The notes: generated by a model not told the origin, from the sequence alone. A DNA stretch of 64,000 bases from Lactiplantibacillus pentosus (GCF_003641185.1 NZ_CP032757.1:2418001-2482000); one strand, 5' to 3'; counted from the stretch's first letter, positions 50,145 to 58,352 are shown. Numbers and translations: made by a program.

Positions 50145-50567
50145 ATGGAACGGTGGATTGAAGAAGATATTGACCACTTAACCAACAAGTTTGGGATTCA
50201 AAGTGCTTTTGATTTGGCGCGCGACTTGGGCATTAACGTGCAATTCAATAACCTTGGTAGCAATATTTACGGCTACAATAATAACTCGCATCGAATCCCA
50301 ATGATTGTCATTAACAACACAATTGATGAACGAACTCAAGATGGTGTCTGCTATCACGAAATTTTTCATATACGTCATCACAAGGGATTTAATACACAGT
50401 TTTTTGCGGTAAATACGACAAGCTTTCTATCCGATGACAACGAAACAGAGGCCAATAAGTTTATGCTGACCATGTTGAAAGAGGAATATGGTTGGAGCAA
50501 ACAAGAAGATGTTTTAGACTTCTTAGATTTTTTCAAGTTACCACACGAACTGGCTTCGCTATTATAA
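50145..50567 (+). CDS. ImmA/IrrE-family metallopeptidase
   Basis: 140 residues with the zinc motif HEIFH (His71, Glu72, His75) and a likely third ligand in DDNETEAN (about 98-104). Expected to cleave the adjacent repressor on induction, as in ICEBs1. Co-transcribed with it. Confidence 0.88.
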   Translation: MERWIEEDIDHLTNKFGIQSAFDLARDLGINVQFNNLGSNIYGYNNNSHRIPMIVINNTIDERTQDGVCYHEIFHIRHHKGFNTQFFAVNTTSFLSDDNETEANKFMLTMLKEEYGWSKQEDVLDFLDFFKLPHELASLL

Positions 50568-50632
50568 TTAGCAAGTTAGCCTGATATATAAGCCCTTAAA
50601 ATCCAGTAATACATTTTTGGAGGAATTATGTA

Positions 50633-51046
50633 ATGAAAAAAATAGGTATAACTTTAGCTACATTTGTTATGGTTCTCACTCTAGCAGGCTGTAGCAAATC
50701 TTACGCAGGAGTTAAAGTAACTAGTAACCAATATAATCAACTTACTAAATTAACCAAAACTATAAAAAGAATGAATGAAAGCTTACCAAGAGTATCTGCT
50801 GTAGATATTAAAACTGTAAAAACATATAAAACAAAAACAACGTCCACTGCTAATTTCAATCGGTCAATTCGAGAATTAAAAAATGAAAATGCTGATACTG
50901 ACACTCAAAATGCTGCTCTTGGGTTCGTTGCCAACGCAGGAATCGAAAAAATACTGTACAGCAATAAAACAATGCACACTTCTGACATGAAAAATTCAAA
51001 CAAAGTTGTTAAACACGTTTTAAAAGAGGCAGGAGTGACAAATTAG
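50633..51046 (+). CDS. Small lipoprotein, 137 residues
   Basis: Good site (TTGGAGG). Signal peptide with lipobox LAGC (residues 17-20). The mature part is basic and helical. Expressed from the lysogeny side, so a candidate for altering the lysogen's surface, for example superinfection exclusion; this role is inference. Confidence 0.7.
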   Translation: MKKIGITLATFVMVLTLAGCSKSYAGVKVTSNQYNQLTKLTKTIKRMNESLPRVSAVDIKTVKTYKTKTTSTANFNRSIRELKNENADTDTQNAALGFVANAGIEKILYSNKTMHTSDMKNSNKVVKHVLKEAGVTN

Positions 51047-51069
51047 TAATTATATTGGAGGAATTTCAA

Positions 51070-51918
51070 TTGAGAAGAGTACTAGTTTTAGGGGTTGCAA
51101 TGCTATCCTTGTTTTTAGTCGGATGTTCCAATAATAGTAAAAGCAACAATCATACTAAAGATACAGCTCGTGCAGAAATGGATGTTGAAGCAATTTTTGA
51201 AAACAAGCAACATAAAGATTTAATTGATAATACCCAACGATCAGACATTGATACGGTCAAAGAGGAAGTTGATAAGCTGCCGACGTCAACGCATAAGAGA
51301 ACACTCATTAAAGAAATTAATCATGCCTATACCCTGCTGCCACGACTTAAAAAACATGAAAAATCAGAAAGTATTTCTGAATCTGTCAAAGCAGTTCAAG
51401 CATCGAAAAAAGCAGCTTCGATTAAAGAGGCAAAAAAAGAATATTCACGCAATTCGTCTAATCCTGACGCGTATAACGGATCTACCCCTGACGAAGATTC
51501 TACATCATCTTCGTCGACAACAAGTTATGATACTACTGGGATATCCGACATCGCAATCGAAGATACCATCAAACAGCATGTTTCTGATGTAAAGGTAAAA
51601 GAAGTCAGCGGTGAATACCATAAACCGGTAACTACCGGCATCGATATAAATGTCAAAGACAGCTCTGATTACTATGATGAAGGTGCTTATAAAAAAGACG
51701 CCTACCATATTCTGCTAGCAATTAAGGATGACTACGGGTTCTCCGATTTCAAAAACATTACTATCACCTTTTACATGGATGGCGATGCACTGGTAAAAAG
51801 TTCCTTTGAACAATCTGCACTCAAACAAATCAACCATAAGGATAGTAACTACTACAATATTGATTCAGTCGCTACCGAATGGAACACAGATAATCTGAAT
51901 GCTAAGTATAATCAGTAA
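51070..51918 (+). CDS. Lipoprotein, 282 residues
   Basis: TTG start with GGAGG eight nt upstream. Lipobox LVGC near residues 17-20. A charged helical part (about 30-125), a Ser/Thr linker (about 135-150), then a folded alpha/beta domain (about 160-282). Partner of the preceding lipoprotein by operon position. Confidence 0.7.
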   Translation: MRRVLVLGVAMLSLFLVGCSNNSKSNNHTKDTARAEMDVEAIFENKQHKDLIDNTQRSDIDTVKEEVDKLPTSTHKRTLIKEINHAYTLLPRLKKHEKSESISESVKAVQASKKAASIKEAKKEYSRNSSNPDAYNGSTPDEDSTSSSSTTSYDTTGISDIAIEDTIKQHVSDVKVKEVSGEYHKPVTTGIDINVKDSSDYYDEGAYKKDAYHILLAIKDDYGFSDFKNITITFYMDGDALVKSSFEQSALKQINHKDSNYYNIDSVATEWNTDNLNAKYNQ

Positions 51919-52021
51919 CCCGAGTGACCAGATAGGATGTCGATAAAAGCTAGGAGTTGGGACTACTTATAATTCGGGGAATTATTATTATTGGGGAATA
52001 ACATATTTTGGAGGGATTACT

Positions 52022-52741
52022 TTGGATATATTTTTTACATTTATGTTTCTTGTATCTTTAATTGCGTTAGCTTACTTTTCAATTCGTGGGGGGATTCATC
52101 ATTTCACAAAAACAGGTGTTAATCGTCCATACAAAAAATACACCTTAATCTCAGTAGGACTAACAATCCTATTCTTAGCATTAACGGTTTGGGCCGCCCC
52201 TTCTGGCACAGCAAGATCGAGTACATCACAGTCAGATACAGCCTCAAGTAGCAAAGCAAAGAAAAGTTCAGCAAAAGATGCATCGAAAAGAAAGGCTAGT
52301 ATCAGTAAAGCTAACTCTATTAAGGAGAAGGAGTCATCTGAAAGCGCCCTATCAAGTAGCAAAGAAGAATCTGAAAGTATTGCTGCCTCCAAGTCGGAAT
52401 CCAAAGAAGATTCAGAGAGTATAGCTAGTTCTGAATCTGAGTCGAGCAAAAAACAGTCTGAGGCAGAAAGCTCTTCAATAGCTAAAGCCAGTTCAGAATC
52501 ATTAGTTGCTAGCTCGTCATCAGCTAAAAAAGCGAGCGAAACAAGTAAAACAGACAATGCTTCCTATACACAAAATGGTGGTTGGACTACTGCTGCTTCT
52601 GGTATGGTTTTTGTATCAGACTCCAATAAGTACTACACGAGCGTTAAAAATCCAGGTAATTACCAATATATGACCCAGAGTGCTGCTGATAATTCTGGTG
52701 CCAAGCCAGCACCACGGGGCAATCAATACGCAAGACCATAA
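52022..52741 (+). CDS. Ser-rich membrane protein, 239 residues
   Basis: TTG start behind GGAGGG. Two membrane helices (about 3-20 and 42-60), a long Ser/Lys/Glu low-complexity region (about 65-180) and a C-terminal domain (GGWTTAASGMVFVSDSN to the end) that looks like a short extracellular motif. Third surface-exposed product of the lysogeny arm. Confidence 0.7.
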   Translation: MDIFFTFMFLVSLIALAYFSIRGGIHHFTKTGVNRPYKKYTLISVGLTILFLALTVWAAPSGTARSSTSQSDTASSSKAKKSSAKDASKRKASISKANSIKEKESSESALSSSKEESESIAASKSESKEDSESIASSESESSKKQSEAESSSIAKASSESLVASSSSAKKASETSKTDNASYTQNGGWTTAASGMVFVSDSNKYYTSVKNPGNYQYMTQSAADNSGAKPAPRGNQYARP

Positions 52742-52770
52742 CAAGTCCAAGCCCTCGTCGGGGCTTTCAC

Positions 52771-52856
52771 GCGAGCGTAGTTCAACGGTAGAACAGTACT
52801 CCTATGAATTGCTAACTAGATACTTTCAGATGTAGGTTCGACTCCTGCCGCTCGCT
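52771..52856 (+). tRNA. tRNA-like gene with oversized anticodon region, copy 1
   Basis: Acceptor GCGAGCG/CGCTCGC, D stem GTTC/GAAC and T arm GTAGG-TTCGACT-CCTGC are intact. 37 nt separate D and T arms and no standard 5-bp/7-nt anticodon arm can be drawn; AGTA..TACT is the clearest pairing. The anticodon is undetermined. Confidence 0.55.
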
Positions 52857-52881
52857 TTAACCAGAAAGAAGGCTTAATGCT

Positions 52882-53058
52882 ATGGATAATGAAATTTCAA
52901 AATACGAGCTAATTGCCACGATGAAGAAAGATATACAGACATTTATGAACTCAGAATCCATGTTATATCTAAAAAAAGATTCATATTCAACAGAAGAATA
53001 TGACCGTATGCTTACAGAAGTAAAAGATGATTTGAAAACACGGCTATTGCAAAAATAA
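52882..53058 (+). CDS. Small hypothetical protein, 58 residues
   Basis: AGAAAGAAGG upstream of ATG. MDNEISKYELIATMKKDIQT onward; helical, Lys/Asp/Glu-rich. It sits between two tRNA-like genes. No family recognised. Confidence 0.55.
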   Translation: MDNEISKYELIATMKKDIQTFMNSESMLYLKKDSYSTEEYDRMLTEVKDDLKTRLLQK

Positions 53059-53086
53059 TTATGAACTCAGTAAATGATAACTTCAC

Positions 53087-53170
53087 GCGAGCGTAGTTCA
53101 ACGGTAGAATGGTTCCTTTAATTCAAATATAGCCTACCTTCCAATGCAGGTTCGACTCCTGCCGCTCGCA
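53087..53170 (+). tRNA. tRNA-like gene with oversized anticodon region, copy 2
   Basis: The acceptor and D loop match copy 1 (same GCGAGCGTAGTTCAACGGTA start) and the T arm is GCAGG-TTCGACT-CCTGC. 35 nt lie between the arms; GGTT..AGCC may pair. A candidate loop ATTCAAA (anticodon TCA) has an imperfect stem and is not reliable. Confidence 0.55.
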
Positions 53171-53184
53171 TTTAAATTTTCATT

Positions 53185-53258
53185 GGACCTTTAGCTCAGT
53201 TGGTTAGAGCAGACGGCTCATAACCGTCCGGTCGTTGGTTCGAGCCCAACAAGGTCCA
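53185..53258 (+). tRNA. tRNA-Met or tRNA-Ile2 (anticodon CAT), phage-encoded
   Basis: Perfect cloverleaf of 74 nt: acceptor GGACCTT/AAGGTCC, anticodon loop CTCATAA, T loop TTCGAGC. Initiator features are absent. Elongator Met and lysidine-modified Ile cannot be separated by eye. Confidence 0.92.
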
Positions 53259-53263
53259 TTCAC

Positions 53264-53334
53264 GCGAGTGTAGTTTAGTGGTAAAACGACAGCCTTCCAA
53301 GCTGTAGTCGCGGGTCCGATTCCCGTCACTCGCT
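53264..53334 (+). tRNA. tRNA-Gly (anticodon TCC), phage-encoded, unusual T loop
   Basis: 71 nt: acceptor GCGAGTG/CACTCGC, anticodon ACAGC-CTTCCAA-GCTGT. The T loop reads TCCGATT, so position 55 is C where T is nearly universal. Confidence 0.85.
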
Positions 53335-53394
53335 TTAGACCATCATTAACAGTCAAAAATTCAGGAAAACAAAAAGTATCGGAGGAGTCTAACA

Positions 53395-54258
53395 ATGAGT
53401 GAACCAGAAGAAGCCACACATAATGCTAAAGTGATTTCGTTTATTAATATGAAAGGTGGAGTTGGAAAAACAACCCTATGTGTTGGGTTAGGCGAATACT
53501 TGGCTAAGTTTAAAAACAAACGAATATTATTTGTAGATATGGATCCTCAATTCAATACAACTCAATCTATTATGGACTTATTTGACTTAACAGACAAATA
53601 CATGAACGATTTCAGAACGAGCAGAAGCATTCGTCAGATATTTAAAGATACACAAACAATTTCAGAAATTCCTACGCTTCCTACTTTAGCCGATCTTGCT
53701 ATTGATCTACATTCTAATGCTCAAGAACCTAATATGAGCATTATATGTGGCTCTATAGACTTAATAAAAGATGATGACAGCAGGAAGTCAAAATTTAAGC
53801 GTCTGCATAAATTTTTAAAAACTAAAGATGTTATTGATAATTTTGACTACGTATTTATCGATTGCCCGCCTACAATTTCTTTTTATACCGATTCTGCACT
53901 ATTTGCATCCGACTACTATATAGTACCAACAAAAATAGATCGTTATTCTACATTAGGTGTCAGTTTACTATATAATGTTATTAAACAACTTGAGTTTGAT
54001 GAAGATACAACGTTAAAAAGCCTAGGAATTATTTATACAAATGTTCCAAACGAGACAACTCAAAAGTCTGATAAAATACGTGATATTTTTGAAGAAGCTG
54101 ATTTTGTAAGCGAATTAGGGTTATTTAAAAATGTTACACATCAAGTTCCTGATTTAATGTTTGGCAAACAGGGCAATATATCATCTCACTATAAAAAGTC
54201 TAGAGATGACATGAAATTAATAGCAACAGAATTTTTAACTAAATTTGGAGATGAATAA
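53395..54258 (+). CDS. ParA/Soj-like ATPase of an AT-rich cassette
   Basis: 287 residues, deviant Walker A KGGVGKTT (20-27), Walker A' FVDMDPQ and Walker B VFIDCPPT. A cytosolic MinD/ParA-type ATPase. In an integrated prophage partition is not needed, and no ParB or parS is seen. The AT-rich bases and tight coupling with two unknown genes suggest an accessory cassette rather than a phage core function. Confidence 0.85.
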   Translation: MSEPEEATHNAKVISFINMKGGVGKTTLCVGLGEYLAKFKNKRILFVDMDPQFNTTQSIMDLFDLTDKYMNDFRTSRSIRQIFKDTQTISEIPTLPTLADLAIDLHSNAQEPNMSIICGSIDLIKDDDSRKSKFKRLHKFLKTKDVIDNFDYVFIDCPPTISFYTDSALFASDYYIVPTKIDRYSTLGVSLLYNVIKQLEFDEDTTLKSLGIIYTNVPNETTQKSDKIRDIFEEADFVSELGLFKNVTHQVPDLMFGKQGNISSHYKKSRDDMKLIATEFLTKFGDE

Positions 54259-54261
54259 TCT

Positions 54262-54624
54262 ATGGAATTTAATTTAATGCCATTAAATGAATTTAATAAA
54301 CTGGCAAAAAAAGATCAACCGACATATTTTTATGGGGCTATTTCACAAACAATCTTCTCTTTTAATGGTAATAAGGAAATTCCATTATTTTTAAAAACCA
54401 CATTTAACATTGAATTTAAAGATTATGTTTTTCGTGCAAAACCATTAATTGTTTCTAGAACAATTAAGATTTTTTTTAATGATTCAAGCATCAATTTTAA
54501 GGAACAATATAAAAAATTGCTGAACTATTATGCAAATCAGAAAGATGGTTCCACCACCAATAAAACTCCTAATAAAAAAAGCAATGCAAACGATTATTTA
54601 GAGAAGTGGCTTCGAGGAATATGA
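54262..54624 (+). CDS. Hypothetical cassette protein, 120 residues
   Basis: Three nt after the ParA-like stop. MEFNLMPLNEFNKLAKKDQP onward; a small globular part followed by a Lys/Asn-rich tail (KTPNKKSNAND). Likely a partner of the ATPase. No family recognised. Confidence 0.7.
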   Translation: MEFNLMPLNEFNKLAKKDQPTYFYGAISQTIFSFNGNKEIPLFLKTTFNIEFKDYVFRAKPLIVSRTIKIFFNDSSINFKEQYKKLLNYYANQKDGSTTNKTPNKKSNANDYLEKWLRGI

Positions 54625-55286
54625 GAGACTCTAATTTCACTGCACTCATTAACGATAGAAATAACGCATTTAAAATAATATTTAGTGTTCGGTCAAACTT
54701 AAGTGATGATTTACAGAAAATTTTAAAAGAGTCAATTTTTAGAATAGTTTCATATAAATATTTCTGGTATTCCAAAGAGTCTTACAAATTTTGCCGACTT
54801 TTTATTTCTGACTTAGTTATTGCACTGACACTTTTATGTAAAAAAGATAAGCGTATTTTTTACGTGTATTTAAGATCAAGCATAGAAGCTTTTTATAATT
54901 GTGCAAACATGATCGATGAACAAAACATAGAAAATGATTCAAGTAGTTATTTTAAGGCAAAGAAAAAATTCAAAAATCTAATTTCTACCCAAAAAGGTTT
55001 TCAATTTCTTGAATCTTTTGAAACGCTAAACGAGAGCTATAAACAAATAAGTAATGTAATACATCGAAATGTGTATACACAAGATAAATTAACAGTGTAC
55101 ATGAATGAATATTTTAAAACCGATGATTTTGAAGATTCAATAGAAATTGCTCAAGCAATAGAATTACTAGATACTTTAACTGAAATATATTCTTCCTTTT
55201 TTCTAACATCTCCATCATTCAAGAATATTCTAGAAGACAGTTTCTACAGAAGAAAAACTTTGCTTCGTGAAATACAAAAATACTGA
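54621..55286 (+). CDS. Hypothetical helical cassette protein, 221 residues
   Basis: ATG at 54621 overlaps the previous stop (ATGA) and has GAGG upstream, so it is preferred over GTG at 54606. All-helical with hydrophobic stretch LFISDLVIALTLLC. YLRSSIEAFYNC and ISNVIHRNVY have a HEPN-like look (R..H pattern), which is weak evidence. Possible effector of the cassette. Confidence 0.65.
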   Translation: MRDSNFTALINDRNNAFKIIFSVRSNLSDDLQKILKESIFRIVSYKYFWYSKESYKFCRLFISDLVIALTLLCKKDKRIFYVYLRSSIEAFYNCANMIDEQNIENDSSSYFKAKKKFKNLISTQKGFQFLESFETLNESYKQISNVIHRNVYTQDKLTVYMNEYFKTDDFEDSIEIAQAIELLDTLTEIYSSFFLTSPSFKNILEDSFYRRKTLLREIQKY

Positions 55287-55369
55287 TTTAAGCAAAATCC
55301 CATTTAGGAGTTTTATTTAAAGATGATTTGTCAAATTAAGTACAACATTAGATTCCAGTACTTCTTACC

Positions 55370-55397
55370 ATATACCCCATGATGGGGTATATATTTT
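55370..55397 (+). terminator. Terminator after the ParA-like cassette
   Basis: ATATACCCCAT and ATGGGGTATAT form a perfect 11-bp stem with a one-base gap and ATTTT after it. The almost absent loop makes it a palindrome; it may also bind a protein near int. Confidence 0.6.
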
Positions 55398-55463
55398 GAG
55401 TTAAAAAGAACATATGTTTGGGAATGTCAACCTATTGTTATTTCCAGTTGGGAGGAATAAAAC

Positions 55464-56585
55464 ATGTCAGTAACGAAGTTAGCGAGCGGACGCTGGCAAG
55501 CACGAGTCAGCTATAAAGACAAACAAGGCAAATACCGCATTGCAAGCCAGTCATTCAAGCGAAAAGGCGAAGCTTCTGAATGGGAAACAAAGACAAAAAG
55601 CGCACTCATTGATGGCGCCGATTTGTCACGGAGCACCGAATCATTCAAAGATTATCTTTTTGACTGGATCAAAATTTATAAAACAGATGGTGTCAGTCGG
55701 CATACACACGAGATTTATTTAGGAAATTATAACCATGTTGCAAAGTACTTCAATGACAAGCCTTTAACAGCCATCACGCGAGCAGACTATCAGAAGTTTT
55801 TGAACGAATTTGGAAAAACACGCGGCATTGCTACTGCTAAAAAACTTCACCAGCAAATTCACTCAGCTGTCAGAGACGCAGTAGCCGATGGCATCCTTCA
55901 ACGTGATTTTGCCTATAAAGCGCATGTTACTGGGCGCCCTCCGAAGCCAGTAGAAGATAAGTTTCTAAGCTTGAAGGAATACAACAAGCTGCGTAAATAT
56001 TTGATTAAAACGGCCGACTATAGCCACATGACAATGCTAATGCTTCTTTTTCAGCTTGAAACTGGTGCCCGCTTTGAAGAAGCCGCTGGCATGACTTGGA
56101 ATAACCTTGATCTTGTTCGTGGTATTGTCCATATTAAACAACAGTGGGTAGAGCGCCGACGTGATTTTGGACCAACAAAAGGCAACGGTAAAGCCGATGG
56201 GGACGTCTCTATCCCTAGCGGCTACTGTGACTATTTGCTAGACTACAAGCATGCACAAAGTGATTGGCTTAAGATGCACAGAATCAAAAACCCTAAAAAT
56301 CTTGTGTTTTGGTCGAAACTTGGTAAAATTGAAGGCAATGGGACAGCGAACGAGGAATTGGCACGTATTTGCAGGCGTCTTGGGATAAAAGTTGTTACTA
56401 CACACGCAATGCGACATACTCATGCTTCCGTGCTCATTATGAACCACGAATCACTTCCTTATGTTCAACAGCGCTTGCGACATCAAAAATTGGAAACAAC
56501 AGTTAACACTTACGTCCATCTTATTGAGGAAGAAAATGGTGAATCAAATAAAAAAGCACTTGAATTGCTCAATAAGGATTTTTAA
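55464..56585 (+). CDS. int: Tyrosine-type integrase
   Basis: 373 residues. An arm-binding N-terminal domain (1-60), a core-binding domain (about 65-165) and a catalytic domain. Arg in TGARFEEAAGM, His-x-x-Arg in HAMRHTHAS, His in LRHQKLETT and Tyr in VNTYVHL are all present. Good site GGGAGGAAT. It catalyses integration at the tRNA-Glu 3' end. attR lies about 100 nt downstream. Confidence 0.95.
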   Translation: MSVTKLASGRWQARVSYKDKQGKYRIASQSFKRKGEASEWETKTKSALIDGADLSRSTESFKDYLFDWIKIYKTDGVSRHTHEIYLGNYNHVAKYFNDKPLTAITRADYQKFLNEFGKTRGIATAKKLHQQIHSAVRDAVADGILQRDFAYKAHVTGRPPKPVEDKFLSLKEYNKLRKYLIKTADYSHMTMLMLLFQLETGARFEEAAGMTWNNLDLVRGIVHIKQQWVERRRDFGPTKGNGKADGDVSIPSGYCDYLLDYKHAQSDWLKMHRIKNPKNLVFWSKLGKIEGNGTANEELARICRRLGIKVVTTHAMRHTHASVLIMNHESLPYVQQRLRHQKLETTVNTYVHLIEEENGESNKKALELLNKDF

Positions 56586-56687
56586 AGAAAAATGCCCTTG
56601 TCCATGATTTGTATTTTGATTTTCTCCGTATTTGATAAAGACTGCTATACCGACGTTTATATCAGTTCACCCTCATATGCATAACCA

Positions 56688-56700
56688 CCGTGCGGGTGAT
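56688..56700 (+). other. attR core
   Basis: CCGTGCGGGTGAT, identical to 13109-13121. Right limit of the prophage. Confidence 0.88.
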
Positions 56701-56723
56701 AAGTCGACGTCGGATAAATAAAT

Positions 56724-56767
56724 AAAAGTAGGCTAAACGTTATGATATCAACGTTTAGCCTACTTTT
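56724..56767. terminator. Bidirectional terminator just outside attR
   Basis: Perfect 18-bp inverted repeat AAAAGTAGGCTAAACGTT / AACGTTTAGCCTACTTTT with an 8-nt loop. Before integration it would have followed tRNA-Glu in the host. No gene lies in 56768-57287. Confidence 0.92.
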
Positions 56768-57020
56768 ATTTTGGCCTTAATTGGCAAAAATCGGCCACAT
56801 CTGAGTACAACCACTCAAGTAGGCACTATCAACCAACAATGACACCAGTTCTAATCGTATTACGATGAACGAAGCTCTGCACTGCGTTGTGCTAATTGTT
56901 ATTCTGCATTCATTAGGGTTAAAACATGCCACTCAATTGGCTTACTGTTCGTCCACACATGCGCGTTTTTTTCGCCTTCCAAGGCAGTTGACAATCTCTG
57001 ACCGCCCATTGCCCAGAATG

Positions 57021-57098
57021 CCTGGAAGCCAGCTTAGGATGAGCCTACTACTGCAAGTTTACGGTAATTCGCACTGCTTCCAGCGGTCCTCAGCTGGC
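57021..57098 (+). repeat. 78-nt hairpin repeat, copy 2
   Basis: Same length as 4213-4290. CCTGGAAGCC at the start, CAAGTTTAC inside, TCGCACTG and CAGCGGTCCTCAGCTGGC at the end. GCCAGCT-AGGA pairs with TCCT-AGCTGGC. The bases just before it (TTGCCCAGAATG) resemble the terminal part of structured repeat copy B, so the composite may also have stood here. Confidence 0.7.
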
Positions 57099-57287
57099 TG
57101 TTTTTGAAATTCAGAACTGGCATGATTCATAACAAATCAACACTCCCCTCACCGCACCCAATTTTTCACTTTTCTCAAACAAAACGGTTTACGCACTCTG
57201 GTTGAGGTTTATAATAGAGATGTAGACTGTCTGTTAAGCCTTGTAAATTAGGTTCCACGTAAAGTCAATGCAAAGGAGATAACGATA

Positions 57288-57515
57288 TTGGTATACAAAG
57301 ATGTTTTTGGTATCGATCACGATGATTGTCACATTGTTCAGACGCGGCACGAGTTCAATCGGATCTTCATTATTGAAAATGAAGTCGGCTCTCGTTTTAC
57401 TTGCATCAAGGACAACGCCCCACTAGAAAAGAAAATGTCCGGGCATTGGAAGTATGCAAAGGCGAGCGACGCCCCGAAGAACTACGCCGTTCCTTATAAG
57501 GCTCAGAAAAACTAA
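57288..57515 (+). CDS. Hypothetical protein, 75 residues
   Basis: TTG start with AAAGGAG eight nt upstream. Small soluble protein (DVFGIDHDDCHIVQTRHEFN). No family recognised. Followed by a membrane protein gene 23 nt later, likely co-transcribed. Confidence 0.65.
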   Translation: MVYKDVFGIDHDDCHIVQTRHEFNRIFIIENEVGSRFTCIKDNAPLEKKMSGHWKYAKASDAPKNYAVPYKAQKN

Positions 57516-57538
57516 CAACCGGTGAAAAGAGGATTACG

Positions 57539-57811
57539 ATGCGGCGTTATCAACCGTTAACCAAACCAGATGGGCGGGTTCCCCACTCAACTAGTCATCA
57601 TACCAATCCCTACTATGGGAAACGCGGTGCCGACTGGGTCAAAAATACGAATGCTTCCCTATTCAATGCGAAGCAAACGCACTCACTAGCCAAGCGTGAG
57701 ACTGAACAACGCGTCAGTCAACGCGCTCGCCAACTGCTATGGCTAGTCTTGGCAATCATTGCGATGGTGCTAGGTGGTTTTATCTTATTCTCGTTGGCAA
57801 TTAATTTCTAA
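57539..57811 (+). CDS. Small membrane protein, 90 residues
   Basis: Basic, Asn/His-rich N-terminus and one C-terminal helix (about 66-88, LLWLVLAIIAMVLGGFILF): a tail-anchored layout. Unknown function. Ribosome site AAAGAGG. Confidence 0.65.
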   Translation: MRRYQPLTKPDGRVPHSTSHHTNPYYGKRGADWVKNTNASLFNAKQTHSLAKRETEQRVSQRARQLLWLVLAIIAMVLGGFILFSLAINF

Positions 57812-57818
57812 TCATCAC

Positions 57819-57865
57819 AAAAAAACGCAACTCAGCTTGTTTAATAAGCTGAATTGCGTTTTTTT
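57819..57865. terminator. Bidirectional terminator
   Basis: AAAAAAACGCAA.TCAGCTT pairs with AAGCTGA.TTGCGTTTTTTT. It serves the 57539 gene and the MarR gene, which converge here. Confidence 0.92.
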
Positions 57866-57866
57866 A

Positions 57867-58352
57867 CTAGCCCTTGATTTCTTTCGTATCCACGAGAACC
57901 TTGCTGACCATTCGAAGCTCATCAGTTAATTCAGAGGTCCGAATGCGGCCAAATTCATCGAGGAAGTTACCCAGGCGTTCTTCATTTACTTTTTCAATAG
58001 CGCGAGCCATCTTCTCGCCCTTCTCGGTCAACGTTAAGTAGCGATACCGGCGATCATAAGGATCAATGTTAAGCACAATCAAATCATTGTTGATTAGATA
58101 GGTTAGCTTCCTTGAAATCGCGGAAGACGAAACGTGGCGGTCAGCGGCTAGCTCCTTCACCGTAATCCGGTGGTCAGTGCTATGGTCAAGATAGTAGAGA
58201 ATTAGAAACTGTTCAAAGGAAATATCGGCGTCTTTCACCATCGTTTGAATAATCTCCCGTAAGTGACTTTCCAGCCATGACATTCCCACTAAGACCTTTT
58301 CAAACAGTTCATCATCGTCATACTTGGCCTTCTTGGTATTAGTCTTCATCAT
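57867..58352 (-). CDS. MarR-family transcription regulator
   Basis: 161 residues. Winged helix with ITVKELAADRHVSSSAISRKL and wing DPYDRRYRYLTLTEKG. ATG at 58352 is favoured by GGGG nine nt upstream; an ATG at 58370 is possible. It may control the downstream-facing surface genes it follows, but its ligand is unknown. Confidence 0.85.
   Translation of the reverse strand: MMKTNTKKAKYDDDELFEKVLVGMSWLESHLREIIQTMVKDADISFEQFLILYYLDHSTDHRITVKELAADRHVSSSAISRKLTYLINNDLIVLNIDPYDRRYRYLTLTEKGEKMARAIEKVNEERLGNFLDEFGRIRTSELTDELRMVSKVLVDTKEIKG

Larger units (their letters stand above)
13109..56700. mobile_element. Complete siphovirus prophage, 43.6 kb
   Basis: Bounded by the 13-bp direct repeat at tRNA-Glu and downstream of the integrase. 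All expected modules are present with no broken core gene: integrase, repressor and ImmA, Cro-like protein, recombination, replication, late regulator, terminase, portal, head, tail with a long tape measure, baseplate, holin and endolysin. A long tape measure and separate tail-tube and tail-chaperone genes indicate a long non-contractile tail (siphovirus). Lytic genes lie on the minus strand and lysogeny genes on the plus strand. Confidence 0.93.

Noticed and set aside
52099..52557. Open frame of 152 codons on the minus strand
   Set aside because: It mirrors the Ser-rich coding region of the plus-strand membrane protein; low-complexity sequence keeps the opposite frame open, and it has no ribosome binding site.
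53087..53170. UGA-reading suppressor tRNA (anticodon TCA)
   Set aside because: The only loop giving TCA has a mismatched stem and leaves extra bases on both sides; the related copy at 52771 gives no such loop.
53204..53419. 71-codon minus-strand frame reading CWARTNDRTVMSRL
   Set aside because: This is the well-known false protein made by translating tRNA genes in antisense.
56865..57107. 80-codon open frame right of the prophage
   Set aside because: It runs through the 78-nt dispersed repeat and lacks a start site; repeat sequence explains it.
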